A stretch of 14,656 bases of DNA from JBGSMF01 sp964651475 (GCA_964651475.1 CAZYXV010000060.1:1-14656); one strand, 5' to 3'; shown: positions 8,181-14,105, counted from the first letter of the stretch. Translations and numbers: made by a program. Notes: generated by a model from the sequence alone, not told the origin.

Positions 8181-8275
8181 GGTTCTTTGGGAGTCCCCAA
8201 CTTGTTGGGGCAAAATGGCGCTTTACCCGAACAAGTTCGGGAATCCAGCATGCTTTCCACAAGTCCCAAAGAACC
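8181..8275. mobile_element. MITE-like element, 95 bp, 12-bp TIRs, 8-bp target duplication
   Basis: The ends are perfect inverted repeats: GGTTCTTTGGGA at 8181-8192 and TCCCAAAGAACC at 8264-8275. The element is bracketed by identical TCTAAATT at 8173-8180 and 8276-8283, as expected for an 8-bp target duplication. Inside are two hairpins, CCCCAAC-TT-GTTGGGG (8195-8210) and CCCGAAC-AA-GTTCGGG (8226-8241), which are inverted versions of each other with one compensated base-pair change. There is no room for a transposase. Ends beginning GGTTCTTTG with 8-bp duplications resemble, from memory, the ISL3 family, so it may be moved by an ISL3-type transposase elsewhere. The right duplication contains the TAG stop of the DUF58 gene. 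Confidence 0.8.
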
Positions 8276-8276
8276 T

Positions 8277-9584
8277 CTAAATTCTCCCCCGGCCCTTTAG
8301 CTCCAGATATTTATTGATCACCGCCACCGTCAACTTGTCCGCCGGCACGTCCAGCGTGAGCACGCCGTGGCGGTGCAGCGATTCGAGCAGCACGCGCCGA
8401 TCATCCAACATATGCTCGGCAATCATGCGCTCGTAGGTCGTGGTTGAATTGGTGGGGGGAGCGGAGGCGGACGCGAGCATGGCCGGATCGCTAATGGTGA
8501 CGCACAGGGGAAGATGGCGCGGATAGAGCGCGCTCATGTGCGCGACGAGCGACTGTACCGAGGGACCGCCGGAAAGATCTGTGAACAGCACCACCAGCGA
8601 GCGTTTTTTATTCTTCACGCCCAGGTAAGCCAGCGCTTCGCCGTAATCCGGCTCGACCGGCTGCGATTGAACGCCATACAGCACTTCTAGCATGCGGTAA
8701 AATTGGCCCGTGCCCTGGCGCGGCGGCAGGAACACGCCCACCGCGTCTGCAAATGTCAACAAGCCTACTCTGTCTCCTTTGCGCGTGGCGACGTAGGAAA
8801 ACAGCAACACTGCGTTAATCACGTGGTCAAGCTTGGAAAGCTCTCCCACAGGGCTGCGCATCATGCGCCCCAAATCAATCACCGACACAATGTTCTGGCT
8901 GCGCTCGGTCTGGAACTCGCGCGTAATGGGCTTGTAGCGGCGGGCCGTGGCTTTCCAGTCAATGCGGCGATAGTCGTCGTCGGGGACGTAATCGCGCAGT
9001 CGCTCGAATTCGGCCCCTTCGCCAAATCGCTTGGACAACCTCAACCCCAGTTCCTGGATGTGCCCGCGCCGCACCAGCAAATCGTACTTGCGAATCTCTA
9101 GCAGGTTCGGGTAGACCTTGACGCTGCTGCGCGCGGATATAGTCGCCTGGCGAACAACCAGCCCCAATGCGCCCGTCCACCGCAGATTAATATTGCCAAA
9201 CACATAATCGCCCCGGCGCGGCGGGCGGACGCGATAGGCCAGCGTGATCTCCTCGCGGGGAAAAGCTGCTCCCGATACAACTTGCGCATCCAGGCCAAAC
9301 ACCGCGGGCGGCTCATCCCGCGCCGTGATGGCCACGCGCTGCCGGCTGGCGTTGTGAATGGACAGGCGAATCAAATTCCACGCGCCCAGAGACAGCCGTG
9401 TGTCGTGCTGGCGGGTCGCCTGAAAATCTCGCGGCTGCGGGCTGATGCGCACGTCGGTCAGGATCATCACGCCCACCAGCGCCAGGTAGCCCACCGACAC
9501 GATCAACAATGCCGGCGTGTAAGCCGATGCGGCGATCAGAGGAGCTGCGATGAGCAGCAAAAGAAGTGATTGTCTGGTTAACAT
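8277..9584 (-). CDS. DUF58 family protein (vWA-like), membrane-anchored
   Basis: A 435-residue protein starting at ATG 9584; the open frame continues upstream from a TTG, but that would overlap the preceding small gene. MLTRQSLLLLLIAAPLIAA and ALLIVSVGYLALVGVMILT form two N-terminal membrane segments. A beta-rich stretch follows (WNLIRLSIHNASRQRVAIT, RPPRRGDYVFG), then the DUF58 signature from E194: ERLRDYVPDD, YRRIDWKATAR, ITREFQTE. The C-terminal part resembles a von Willebrand A fold (VSVIDLGRMM, VVLFTDLSG), with DLG rather than DxSxS at the metal site. DUF58 proteins typically work with MoxR AAA+ ATPases; none is in the window, and the SpoIIM-like gene that often shares the cluster is on the other strand 1.3 kb away. 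The stop codon lies within the target duplication of the MITE. It is preceded by the small protein gene at 40 bases, probably one transcript. Confidence 0.9.
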   Translation of the reverse strand: MLTRQSLLLLLIAAPLIAASAYTPALLIVSVGYLALVGVMILTDVRISPQPRDFQATRQHDTRLSLGAWNLIRLSIHNASRQRVAITARDEPPAVFGLDAQVVSGAAFPREEITLAYRVRPPRRGDYVFGNINLRWTGALGLVVRQATISARSSVKVYPNLLEIRKYDLLVRRGHIQELGLRLSKRFGEGAEFERLRDYVPDDDYRRIDWKATARRYKPITREFQTERSQNIVSVIDLGRMMRSPVGELSKLDHVINAVLLFSYVATRKGDRVGLLTFADAVGVFLPPRQGTGQFYRMLEVLYGVQSQPVEPDYGEALAYLGVKNKKRSLVVLFTDLSGGPSVQSLVAHMSALYPRHLPLCVTISDPAMLASASAPPTNSTTTYERMIAEHMLDDRRVLLESLHRHGVLTLDVPADKLTVAVINKYLELKGRGRI

Positions 9585-9624
9585 GCGCCCTATGATAACA
9601 CTAATTACCCTAACACTCAACTCC

Positions 9625-9795
9625 TCAGGGCATGGCCTTTTTGCTTTTCTCCTTCCTGAACTGTGCCAGTTCAAGTTTGCGCACCTGCGCGTCCAGTTCT
9701 TTCAGCAGCAGCAGCATTTGGCCAATGGCTTGCTCGATGGTCAGTTCGCCTGTCTGCCAGCGCCGGACGAGTTCTTCCAATGAATAAGCGCCCAC
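9625..9795 (-). CDS. Small 56-residue protein upstream of the DUF58 gene
   Basis: I start this protein at GTG 9795, because GGAGG lies six bases upstream. The longer frame from ATG 9849 would begin inside the loop of a strong terminator hairpin. The protein has GAYSLEELVRRWQTGELT, then a long amphipathic helix (EQAIGQMLLLLKELDAQ, VRKLELAQF) and a basic end (RKEKSKKAMP). That suggests a coiled coil or helical hairpin that dimerises or binds a partner. I recognise no family. It sits 40 bases before the DUF58 start on the same strand and downstream of the HTH gene's terminator, so it is probably the first gene of the DUF58 transcript. Confidence 0.65.
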   Translation of the reverse strand: MGAYSLEELVRRWQTGELTIEQAIGQMLLLLKELDAQVRKLELAQFRKEKSKKAMP

Positions 9796-9835
9796 ACGAG
9801 TCCTCCGTTTATCTGTTACCGTATAATGCCTGGCT

Positions 9836-9862
9836 AAAAAATCGCCCATGCTTGGGCGATTT
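9836..9862 (-). terminator. Intrinsic terminator of the HTH gene
   Basis: Read on the minus strand, a 10-bp stem (AAATCGCCCA / TGGGCGATTT) with a four-base loop is followed by a run of T (9836-9841). It lies about 58 bases after the HTH stop and ends before the Shine-Dalgarno of the next gene. The opposite strand has no comparable U-tract. Confidence 0.8.
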
Positions 9863-9879
9863 CAACTTTATCAATTATA

Positions 9880-9893
9880 ATACGTTAGCGTAT
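9880..9893. promoter_or_regulatory. Short palindrome downstream of the HTH gene
   Basis: ATACG-TTAG-CGTAT is a 14-bp interrupted palindrome between the HTH stop and its terminator, in an A+T-rich stretch. It has the size and symmetry of an Xre-type operator, but is on the downstream side of the gene, so its role is uncertain. Confidence 0.25.
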
Positions 9894-9919
9894 GAAAGTC
9901 AAGAGGGGATGATAAATTT

Positions 9920-10153
9920 TTAAGGTTTGAGTTTATATTCAAATCCGGCGCGTTCGGCGACGAGCGAGAGATACTTGGACGTGGCGCGGCTGGGCGCGTA
10001 TTTGCCCACCTCCCACTCGCTGATGGTCGGTTGGCGCACCCCCAGTTCATCGGCAAATTGCTGCTGGGTAAGCCCCATAAACTCGCGCAGCGCTTTGACG
10101 GTTTTGGCATCCCAAACGATATCTGTGGTATACTCAGGGCGGCGATTGGTCAT
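9920..10153 (-). CDS. Xre/Cro-type helix-turn-helix regulator (antitoxin-like)
   Basis: A 77-residue protein that is essentially a single HTH_3 domain. Residues about 17-50 carry it: AKTVKALREFMGLTQQQFAD, then ELGVRQPTISEWEVGKYAP, with the turn at LGV and recognition helix at RQPTISEWE. The family binds short palindromes as a dimer. Proteins of this size are often antitoxins of HigBA-like pairs or solitary regulators, but no toxin-like gene lies next to it on either side. ATG 10153 has AAGGAG at the right distance. The gene has its own likely promoter and terminator, so it appears monocistronic, and it diverges from the rRNA methyltransferase gene, sharing a 68-base intergenic region it might regulate. 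Confidence 0.88.
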   Translation of the reverse strand: MTNRRPEYTTDIVWDAKTVKALREFMGLTQQQFADELGVRQPTISEWEVGKYAPSRATSKYLSLVAERAGFEYKLKP

Positions 10154-10171
10154 AAGTGCTCCTTGCCTACA

Positions 10172-10200
10172 AGTTTAGCATGTCACGGCAACAAGCGCAA
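10172..10200 (-). promoter_or_regulatory. Probable promoter of the HTH gene
   Basis: On the minus strand TTGCGC (10195-10200) and TAAACT (10172-10177) are separated by exactly 17 bases. Each box is an imperfect sigma-70 match. Transcription would begin about 12 bases later, leaving a very short leader that still holds the AAGGAG site. Confidence 0.45.
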
Positions 10201-10221
10201 GTGCCGCAAGAGGTCAAATCA

Positions 10222-10962
10222 ATGCGCGAATTTTTGTATGGACGCCAGGCTGTGGTCGAGGCGCTGCGCGCCGGGCGGCGCCAGGTGTTTAATTTGATCG
10301 TGGCAGAAAATGCGCAGCCCAAGGGGCCGCTGGGCGAAAGCCTCTTGTTGGCCGAGCGCCGAAATATCCCGGTGCGGCGCGCCCCTCGCACTCAACTCGA
10401 CAAAATCAACGCCGGGCACCAGGGCATCGTCGCCCAGGTGGGCGGCTATCCTTACGCCGACGTGGAAGCCATCCTGTCCGCTGGCCGCGAGCATACGCCG
10501 CTGCTGCTCGTGTTGGATTGCGTTCAGGATCCGCAAAATCTGGGCACGCTCTTGCGCACAGCCGAAGCAGTTGGCGTGGACGGCGCGATTTTTCCAGAGC
10601 ATCGCTCGGCATCAATCACCCCCGCCGTGGTCAATGCTTCGTCGGGAGCGGCGGAGCACCTGCGCATTGCCCAGGTGGGCAATCTCACGCGCGCGCTGCA
10701 AACACTAAAAGAAGCTGGGCTTTGGATAGCCGGCCTGGAATTTTTGCCAAAAGCTCAAGAATACACTCAAGCCGATTTGACAGGGGCATTGGCCCTCGTC
10801 GTCGGCAGTGAGGGGCAGGGCATCAGCCGCCTGGTTAAAGAGACGTGTGACTTGTTAATCAGGCTGCCTATGCAAGGCCGTGTTGGATCGCTCAACGTAG
10901 CTGTTGCAGGCTCGATTGCACTGTACGAAATCTTGCGCCAGCGTAGGCAAAACGTTAGTTAA
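10222..10962 (+). CDS. rlmB: SpoU/TrmH family 23S rRNA 2'-O-methyltransferase (RlmB type)
   Basis: A 246-residue cytoplasmic enzyme that transfers a methyl group from S-adenosylmethionine to the 2'-hydroxyl of a ribose in RNA; in RlmB the target is a guanosine of 23S rRNA. The N-terminal substrate-binding domain starts MREFLYGRQAVVEALRAG. The knotted SPOUT domain carries all three motifs: DPQNLGTLLRTAEA from D103, LVVGSEGQGIS around 195-200, and IRLPMQGRVGSLNVAVA with S223-N225. Length matches RlmB (about 245). ATG 10222 is preferred because AAGAGG lies eight bases upstream; the in-frame ATG at 10180 and TTG at 10156 lack a ribosome site. Whether it acts on 23S rRNA or tRNA cannot be settled from sequence, but the N-terminus favours RlmB. 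Confidence 0.92.
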   Translation: MREFLYGRQAVVEALRAGRRQVFNLIVAENAQPKGPLGESLLLAERRNIPVRRAPRTQLDKINAGHQGIVAQVGGYPYADVEAILSAGREHTPLLLVLDCVQDPQNLGTLLRTAEAVGVDGAIFPEHRSASITPAVVNASSGAAEHLRIAQVGNLTRALQTLKEAGLWIAGLEFLPKAQEYTQADLTGALALVVGSEGQGISRLVKETCDLLIRLPMQGRVGSLNVAVAGSIALYEILRQRRQNVS

Positions 10963-10978
10963 GAATTGTTAACAACAG

Positions 10979-11008
10979 TTGACAAGCCAATACAGAATAG
11001 GGTATACT
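10979..11008 (+). promoter_or_regulatory. Strong sigma-70-like promoter for the SWIM gene
   Basis: A perfect -35 box TTGACA (10979-10984) and a near-perfect -10 box TATACT (11003-11008) are 18 bases apart. It lies just after the methyltransferase stop. Transcription would start near 11015, giving a leader of about 158 bases. A palindrome TTGTTAACAA (10966-10975) sits three bases upstream of the -35 box. Confidence 0.8.
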
Positions 11009-11014
11009 AGAGTC

Positions 11015-11172
11015 ATCACAGTTGGGGATGGGTCCAGTTGAGCAGAATAGGGTTGTGTCGAACTGAATATGTGTCCCCAGGGCACGAAAGCCAGGCGCCT
11101 GGCAGCGTGCCTTTTTGTTTGCCGCCGAGGGGCGCGCGGTCCTCACTCAAAACCAATACACAGGAGGAAAGT
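11015..11172 (+). ncRNA. Structured leader RNA of the SWIM gene, possibly a separate small RNA
   Basis: Between the promoter and the ATG several helices can be drawn. TGGGGA (11023-11028) pairs with TCCCCA (11074-11079) and encloses CAGTT (11035-11039) pairing with AACTG (11061-11065). A terminator-like hairpin follows at 11079-11116, and GAGG/CCTC (11127-11130 / 11141-11144) lies before the Shine-Dalgarno. TCCTC (11140-11144) could instead pair with GAGGA of the ribosome site (11164-11168). The first helix and the terminator stem share A11079. It matches no riboswitch class I can recognise. It may be an attenuated leader, or a short RNA of about 100 bases ending at 11116. Confidence 0.5.
11079..11116 (+). 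terminator. Terminator-like hairpin inside the leader (attenuator candidate)
   Basis: AGGGCACG (11079-11086) pairs with CGTGCCTT (11106-11113), including one G-T pair, around the perfect palindrome GCCAGGCGCCTGGC (11090-11103). A run of five T (11112-11116) follows. It is downstream of the promoter and upstream of the SWIM gene, so unless read through it would stop transcription before the gene. It could also serve as the terminator for read-through from the methyltransferase gene. Confidence 0.65.
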
Positions 11173-11430
11173 ATGGATTCAGACATCATTGGAAAAATTG
11201 AAAAAGCAGTGCGGTATGCTCAAGAGCATGACCGTTTTGAATTCCAGGAATTTTCGGTCAAGGTGCGTGGGGAACATCGCACTCATACCGTTGTCTATGA
11301 CCAGCAACAACTGACTTGCACGTGTGACTTTTTCAAGTCGCACGGCAATTGCAGCCACACGATTGCAATGGAAAAGATTCTCGGCGTAATGCTGCCTGGC
11401 GCGATTCCGTCGGTGATGTCGAAAAACTGA
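11173..11430 (+). CDS. Small SWIM-type zinc-finger protein
   Basis: An 85-residue protein. Its core is a SWIM zinc-binding motif, CxCx8CxH: C49, C51, C60 and H62 within LTCTCDFFKSHGNCSHTIAM. SWIM fingers bind DNA or proteins in larger SWI2/SNF2 ATPases, MuDR transposases and other proteins. Here the finger stands almost alone, preceded by about 48 residues with an amphipathic helix (IIGKIEKAVRYAQEH) and beta strands (EFSVKVRGEH, HTVVYDQQQ). It is therefore a stand-alone nucleic-acid or protein adaptor of unknown target. ATG 11173 is decided by AGGAGG six bases upstream; the frame stays open upstream to 11038 but that part is leader RNA. The gene has its own strong promoter and its own terminator, so it is probably monocistronic and well expressed. 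Confidence 0.85.
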   Translation: MDSDIIGKIEKAVRYAQEHDRFEFQEFSVKVRGEHRTHTVVYDQQQLTCTCDFFKSHGNCSHTIAMEKILGVMLPGAIPSVMSKN

Positions 11431-11438
11431 GATACAGC

Positions 11439-11471
11439 CAGAAACCCGGCCTTTGAGGAACCTGGTTTCTG
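11439..11471 (+). repeat. Hairpin after the SWIM gene
   Basis: CAGAAACC (11439-11446) pairs with GGTTTCTG (11464-11471); GG/CC extends the stem after one mismatch. It lies eight bases after the stop codon and is not followed by T, so it is more likely a repeat or an mRNA-stabilising hairpin than a terminator. CAGAAAC also starts arms of the palindromes near 14354. Confidence 0.6.
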
Positions 11472-11483
11472 CGCAGTGATTTG

Positions 11484-11511
11484 CGGGCAAGGGAACCCCT
11501 TGCCCGTTTTT
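11484..11511 (+). terminator. Strong intrinsic terminator of the SWIM gene
   Basis: A perfect 10-bp stem, CGGGCAAGGG (11484-11493) with CCCTTGCCCG (11497-11506), closes a three-base loop and is followed by five T (11507-11511). This is the clearest terminator in the window. Confidence 0.92.
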
Positions 11512-11512
11512 A

Positions 11513-11540
11513 TTGTATATCTATGCGGACGTGGTACAAT
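11513..11540 (+). promoter_or_regulatory. Possible promoter of the flippase-like gene
   Basis: TACAAT (11535-11540) is a good -10 box; TTGTAT (11513-11518) is a poor -35 box 16 bases before it. It lies directly after the SWIM terminator, where a new promoter is needed. Transcription from about 11547 would leave about 29 bases before the TTG start at 11576. Confidence 0.4.
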
Positions 11541-11575
11541 GGCGCAAATGGCTGAGCAGTTATAACGAGGATACG

Positions 11576-12577
11576 TTGAGATTCAAGAACTGGAGATTCT
11601 GGCTGGGCGTGGTGATCAGCTTGTTTTGCCTGGCGCTGGTTTTGCCCGGCCTCAAACTGGGCGAAGTATGGGCAGATTTAAAAACGGCCAATTACTGGTG
11701 GCTGGTTCCCGGCGTGGCGGTGTATTTTGTGGCCGTGTGGGCGCGCACCTGGCGCTGGCATTATCTGCTCAGGCCGCTCAAGCCCGTTCCACTGCGGGCG
11801 CTGTTTCCCATCGTGACCATCGGTTACATGGGCAACAACGTGTACCCGGCGCGCGCCGGCGAAGTGATTCGCGCTTATGTGCTCAAACAGCGCCACGGCG
11901 TGAGCGTATCGGCCAGCCTGGCCACCATCATTGTCGAGCGCATCTTTGACGGGCTGGTGATGCTGTTGTTTATATTTTTCACGCTGCCGCAACTGAGCAT
12001 CTTGCCGGATTGGGTGCGTCAGACGGCAATTTTGGGAACGGTGGCCTTTGTTGGCGCGCTGCTTGTCTTTTTGGCGCTGGCGGCCGCGCCGGCCAGGTTT
12101 GCCGCAGTGTACACCGGGCTGATCAATCGCCTGGCGCCGCCCCGTTTCCGCGCGCCGTTGACGGGCTTTTTGGACCGCTTTAGCGAGGGGCTGGCCAGCT
12201 TGCGCAGCGGGCGCGACGTGGCGATGGTGTTTGTCACGTCGCTCTTTGTGTGGCTGACAGAGACGGTCAAATACTGGTTCGTCATGCACGCTTTTCATTT
12301 CCAGGTGAGCTTTTTCGCATTGATGTTGATGAACGGCGTGGTCAACCTGGCCACCACCCTGCCGGCAGCGCCGGGATACGTGGGCACGTTTGACACACCC
12401 GGCATCAAGGTGCTGGAAGCGTTTGGCGTCGAGCTGCCGGTCGCCACGGCGTACACGCTGGTGCTGCACGTCGCTTTGTGGTTCCCCATCACGGCGCTTG
12501 GCGCGTGGTACTTTGTGCGCGAGGGATTGCGCTGGAGCGACTTTGGCAAAGCCAGGCAAGCAACGAGCAACGAGTAA
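11576..12577 (+). CDS. Flippase-like / lysylphosphatidylglycerol synthase TM-domain protein
   Basis: A 333-residue integral membrane protein of the UPF0104/AglD-like family, with about eight membrane segments (FWLGVVISLFCLALVLPGL, WWLVPGVAVYFVAVWA, and VVNLATTLPAAPGYVGTF near the end). Family motifs are GNNVYPARAGEVIRA from G86, with R93 and E96, and VERIFDG at 120-126. It has no C-terminal aminoacyl-transferase domain, so it is not a full MprF; family members are proposed to move or modify lipid-linked sugars or lipids. I start at TTG 11576, preceded by GAGGA at short spacing; no in-frame ATG exists before the first membrane segment and the frame further upstream runs into the SWIM terminator. 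GTG 11531 is the alternative. The last residues (ATSNE) and the stop codon are encoded by the heptanucleotide repeat. The oxidoreductase gene follows 40 bases later, probably in one transcript. Confidence 0.85.
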   Translation: MRFKNWRFWLGVVISLFCLALVLPGLKLGEVWADLKTANYWWLVPGVAVYFVAVWARTWRWHYLLRPLKPVPLRALFPIVTIGYMGNNVYPARAGEVIRAYVLKQRHGVSVSASLATIIVERIFDGLVMLLFIFFTLPQLSILPDWVRQTAILGTVAFVGALLVFLALAAAPARFAAVYTGLINRLAPPRFRAPLTGFLDRFSEGLASLRSGRDVAMVFVTSLFVWLTETVKYWFVMHAFHFQVSFFALMLMNGVVNLATTLPAAPGYVGTFDTPGIKVLEAFGVELPVATAYTLVLHVALWFPITALGAWYFVREGLRWSDFGKARQATSNE

Positions 12578-12615
12578 CGGGCAACGAGTAACGAGCAACG
12601 AGTAACGGGCAACGA
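12560..12615 (+). repeat. Eight tandem heptanucleotides spanning a gene junction
   Basis: Eight units of G(C/T)AACG(A/G) run without interruption from 12560 to 12615: five GCAACGA, one GTAACGA and two GTAACGG. The TAA stop of the membrane protein is in unit three, and the oxidoreductase ATG is two bases after unit eight. A period of seven is not a multiple of three, so gain or loss of units before the stop would alter the protein end, and later units would change the intergenic spacing. Confidence 0.95.
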
Positions 12616-12617
12616 GT

Positions 12618-13988
12618 ATGAACATAGCAATCATTGGCGCAGGCGCGGCGGGATTGGCCGCCGCCTACGATTTGGCAAAAGCCGGTCACGACGTCACCCT
12701 CTACGAAGCCGCGTCGAGCACGGGCGGGCTGGCGGGCGGCTTTAAAGCACCTGGGTGGGAATGGTCGGTAGAAAAGTTTTATCATCACTGGTTCGAGTCG
12801 GATAGCGACGTATTGAACCTGATCCGCGAAATCGGTCACGGCGACAAGATAGTGTTCCCCCGTCCCAAGACGGCAGTTTACCACGCCGGCAAATTTTATC
12901 CGTTGGATGCGTCGCTGGGCGCCTTGTTCCCGGCGCTGCCCTGGCTGGATAATGTTCCCGGCGCCAACCTGCTTGCGCGCGGACTGCTGGCCCTCACGTT
13001 CCCCGGCCTTTCGCTATTGGACAAAATTCGTTACGGCCTGCTGGGCGTCTACCTGGTGTTAACGCCCCGGTGGGAAGCGTTAGAGCGCGTCACGGCGCAC
13101 GAATGGCTGCTGCGCTGGCAGGGGCAACGCGGGTATCAGGCCTTGTGGGAGCCGCTGCTGGTGGGCAAATTCGGCCAAGAAAATTACCGCCAGGTCAACA
13201 TGGCATGGTTCTGGGCGCGCGTCCACAAGCGCAGCCCGCGCCTGGGAACGTTCGCCGGCGGGTTCCAGGCGTTCTTTGACCTGCTGGCTGGCGCCGTGAG
13301 CGCGCAGGGCGCGACGCTTCGCCTCAATACGGCGGTGACGCACATCTCGGGTCAAACGTCAAACGCCAAATCTCAATGGATAGTTCGCACGGCGAGCGAC
13401 GAGGCTGTGTACGACGCGGTGATTGCCACCACCTCGCCGCGATTGTTGGCGAAACTCGCGCCCGAATTGCCCGCCTCGTACACCGAACAATTGCTCAAGC
13501 TCAAGTCCATGGGGGCGGTGGTGTTGATCCTGGCGCTCAAGAAGCGTTTGAGCGAACAAGGCTTTTACTGGCATAATTTGCCCAAAGAAGCGGGCTTTCC
13601 TTTCCTGGCCATGGTCGAGCACACCAACTATCTCAGCCCCGAATATTTCGGCGGCGATCACATTATCTACTGCGGCGACTATCTCGATCCCGATCACGAG
13701 TATTTTCGCTTGTCAAAGGAGGAATTGCTGGCGCGCTTTTTGCCCGCGCTCAAACGCTTCAATGCCGGGTTCGGGCCAGATTGGGTGAAAGCGAGCTGGC
13801 TGTTCAAAGAAGCGTACGCGCAGCCGGTGCCGCCGGTCAGCCACGCGCAGCATATTCCCGACGTGCGCACGCCGCTCCCCGGCCTGTATTTTGCCAGCAT
13901 GAGCCAGGTATACCCGTGGGACCGCGGCACGAATTACGCGGTAGAGTTGGGACGGAGAGTGGCGAGGATGGCGATGGAGCAAGTGTAA
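12618..13988 (+). CDS. FAD-dependent oxidoreductase, amine-oxidase/PPOX-like
   Basis: A 456-residue flavoprotein. The N-terminal dinucleotide-binding fold is plain: MNIAIIGAGAAGLAAAYDL with GxGxxG at G7, G9 and G12, then VTLYEA and the GGLAGGF loop. The C-terminal FAD signature is also present (GLYFASMSQVYPWDRGTNYA, then VELGRRVARM). The middle has an aromatic patch (FYHHWFESDSD) and WEPLLVGKFG, typical of the COG1232 group with protoporphyrinogen oxidase, phytoene desaturase-like enzymes and UDP-galactopyranose mutase relatives. The substrate cannot be named; there are no haem genes nearby, so I do not call it HemG. Pairing with a flippase-like membrane protein hints at lipid or lipid-linked sugar work. 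The ATG immediately follows the heptanucleotide repeat and has no good Shine-Dalgarno. Confidence 0.88.
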   Translation: MNIAIIGAGAAGLAAAYDLAKAGHDVTLYEAASSTGGLAGGFKAPGWEWSVEKFYHHWFESDSDVLNLIREIGHGDKIVFPRPKTAVYHAGKFYPLDASLGALFPALPWLDNVPGANLLARGLLALTFPGLSLLDKIRYGLLGVYLVLTPRWEALERVTAHEWLLRWQGQRGYQALWEPLLVGKFGQENYRQVNMAWFWARVHKRSPRLGTFAGGFQAFFDLLAGAVSAQGATLRLNTAVTHISGQTSNAKSQWIVRTASDEAVYDAVIATTSPRLLAKLAPELPASYTEQLLKLKSMGAVVLILALKKRLSEQGFYWHNLPKEAGFPFLAMVEHTNYLSPEYFGGDHIIYCGDYLDPDHEYFRLSKEELLARFLPALKRFNAGFGPDWVKASWLFKEAYAQPVPPVSHAQHIPDVRTPLPGLYFASMSQVYPWDRGTNYAVELGRRVARMAMEQV

Positions 13989-13993
13989 CTTTT

Positions 13994-14081
13994 GACTTTG
14001 CGATGCAGTAGGGCTGACTTTACGATGCAGATTAGTGGTTTTCCGTTGCAGTGATGGGCTTTCCGATGCAGTGAACAGCCC
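13994..14081. repeat. Four degenerate 20-22-bp direct repeats
   Basis: CGATGCAG occurs at 14001, 14023 and 14064, and CGTTGCAG at 14044. Each is preceded by TTT or TTC and most are followed by a G-rich stretch such as AGGGCT. Spacing is 22, 21 and 20 bases. The units are degenerate and too short for CRISPR. They begin six bases after the oxidoreductase stop. Confidence 0.7.
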
Positions 14082-14105
14082 TGATCTTTTTGAAAAGCTC
14101 ACTTC

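Noticed and set aside
8148..8213. TTG start for the beta-propeller protein
   Set aside because: The extra 22 residues are partly encoded by the inserted element and precede an obvious N-terminal basic and membrane-anchor sequence.
11015..11116. Known riboswitch such as c-di-GMP, SAM, cobalamin or T-box in the SWIM leader
   Set aside because: None of the conserved cores I know for these classes can be found in the sequence.
11038..11172. N-terminal extension of the SWIM protein by 45 codons
   Set aside because: The frame happens to stay open, but this stretch is the structured leader; AGGAGG before ATG 11173 sets the start.
11678..12634. A 318-codon open frame on the minus strand opposite the flippase-like gene
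   Set aside because: It is antisense to a well-supported membrane protein, is rich in Gln, His and Arg, and its start reads through the heptanucleotide array.
13994..14081. Possible CRISPR array
   Set aside because: The shared core is only eight bases, spacing is 20-22 bases in total, and no cas gene is present.
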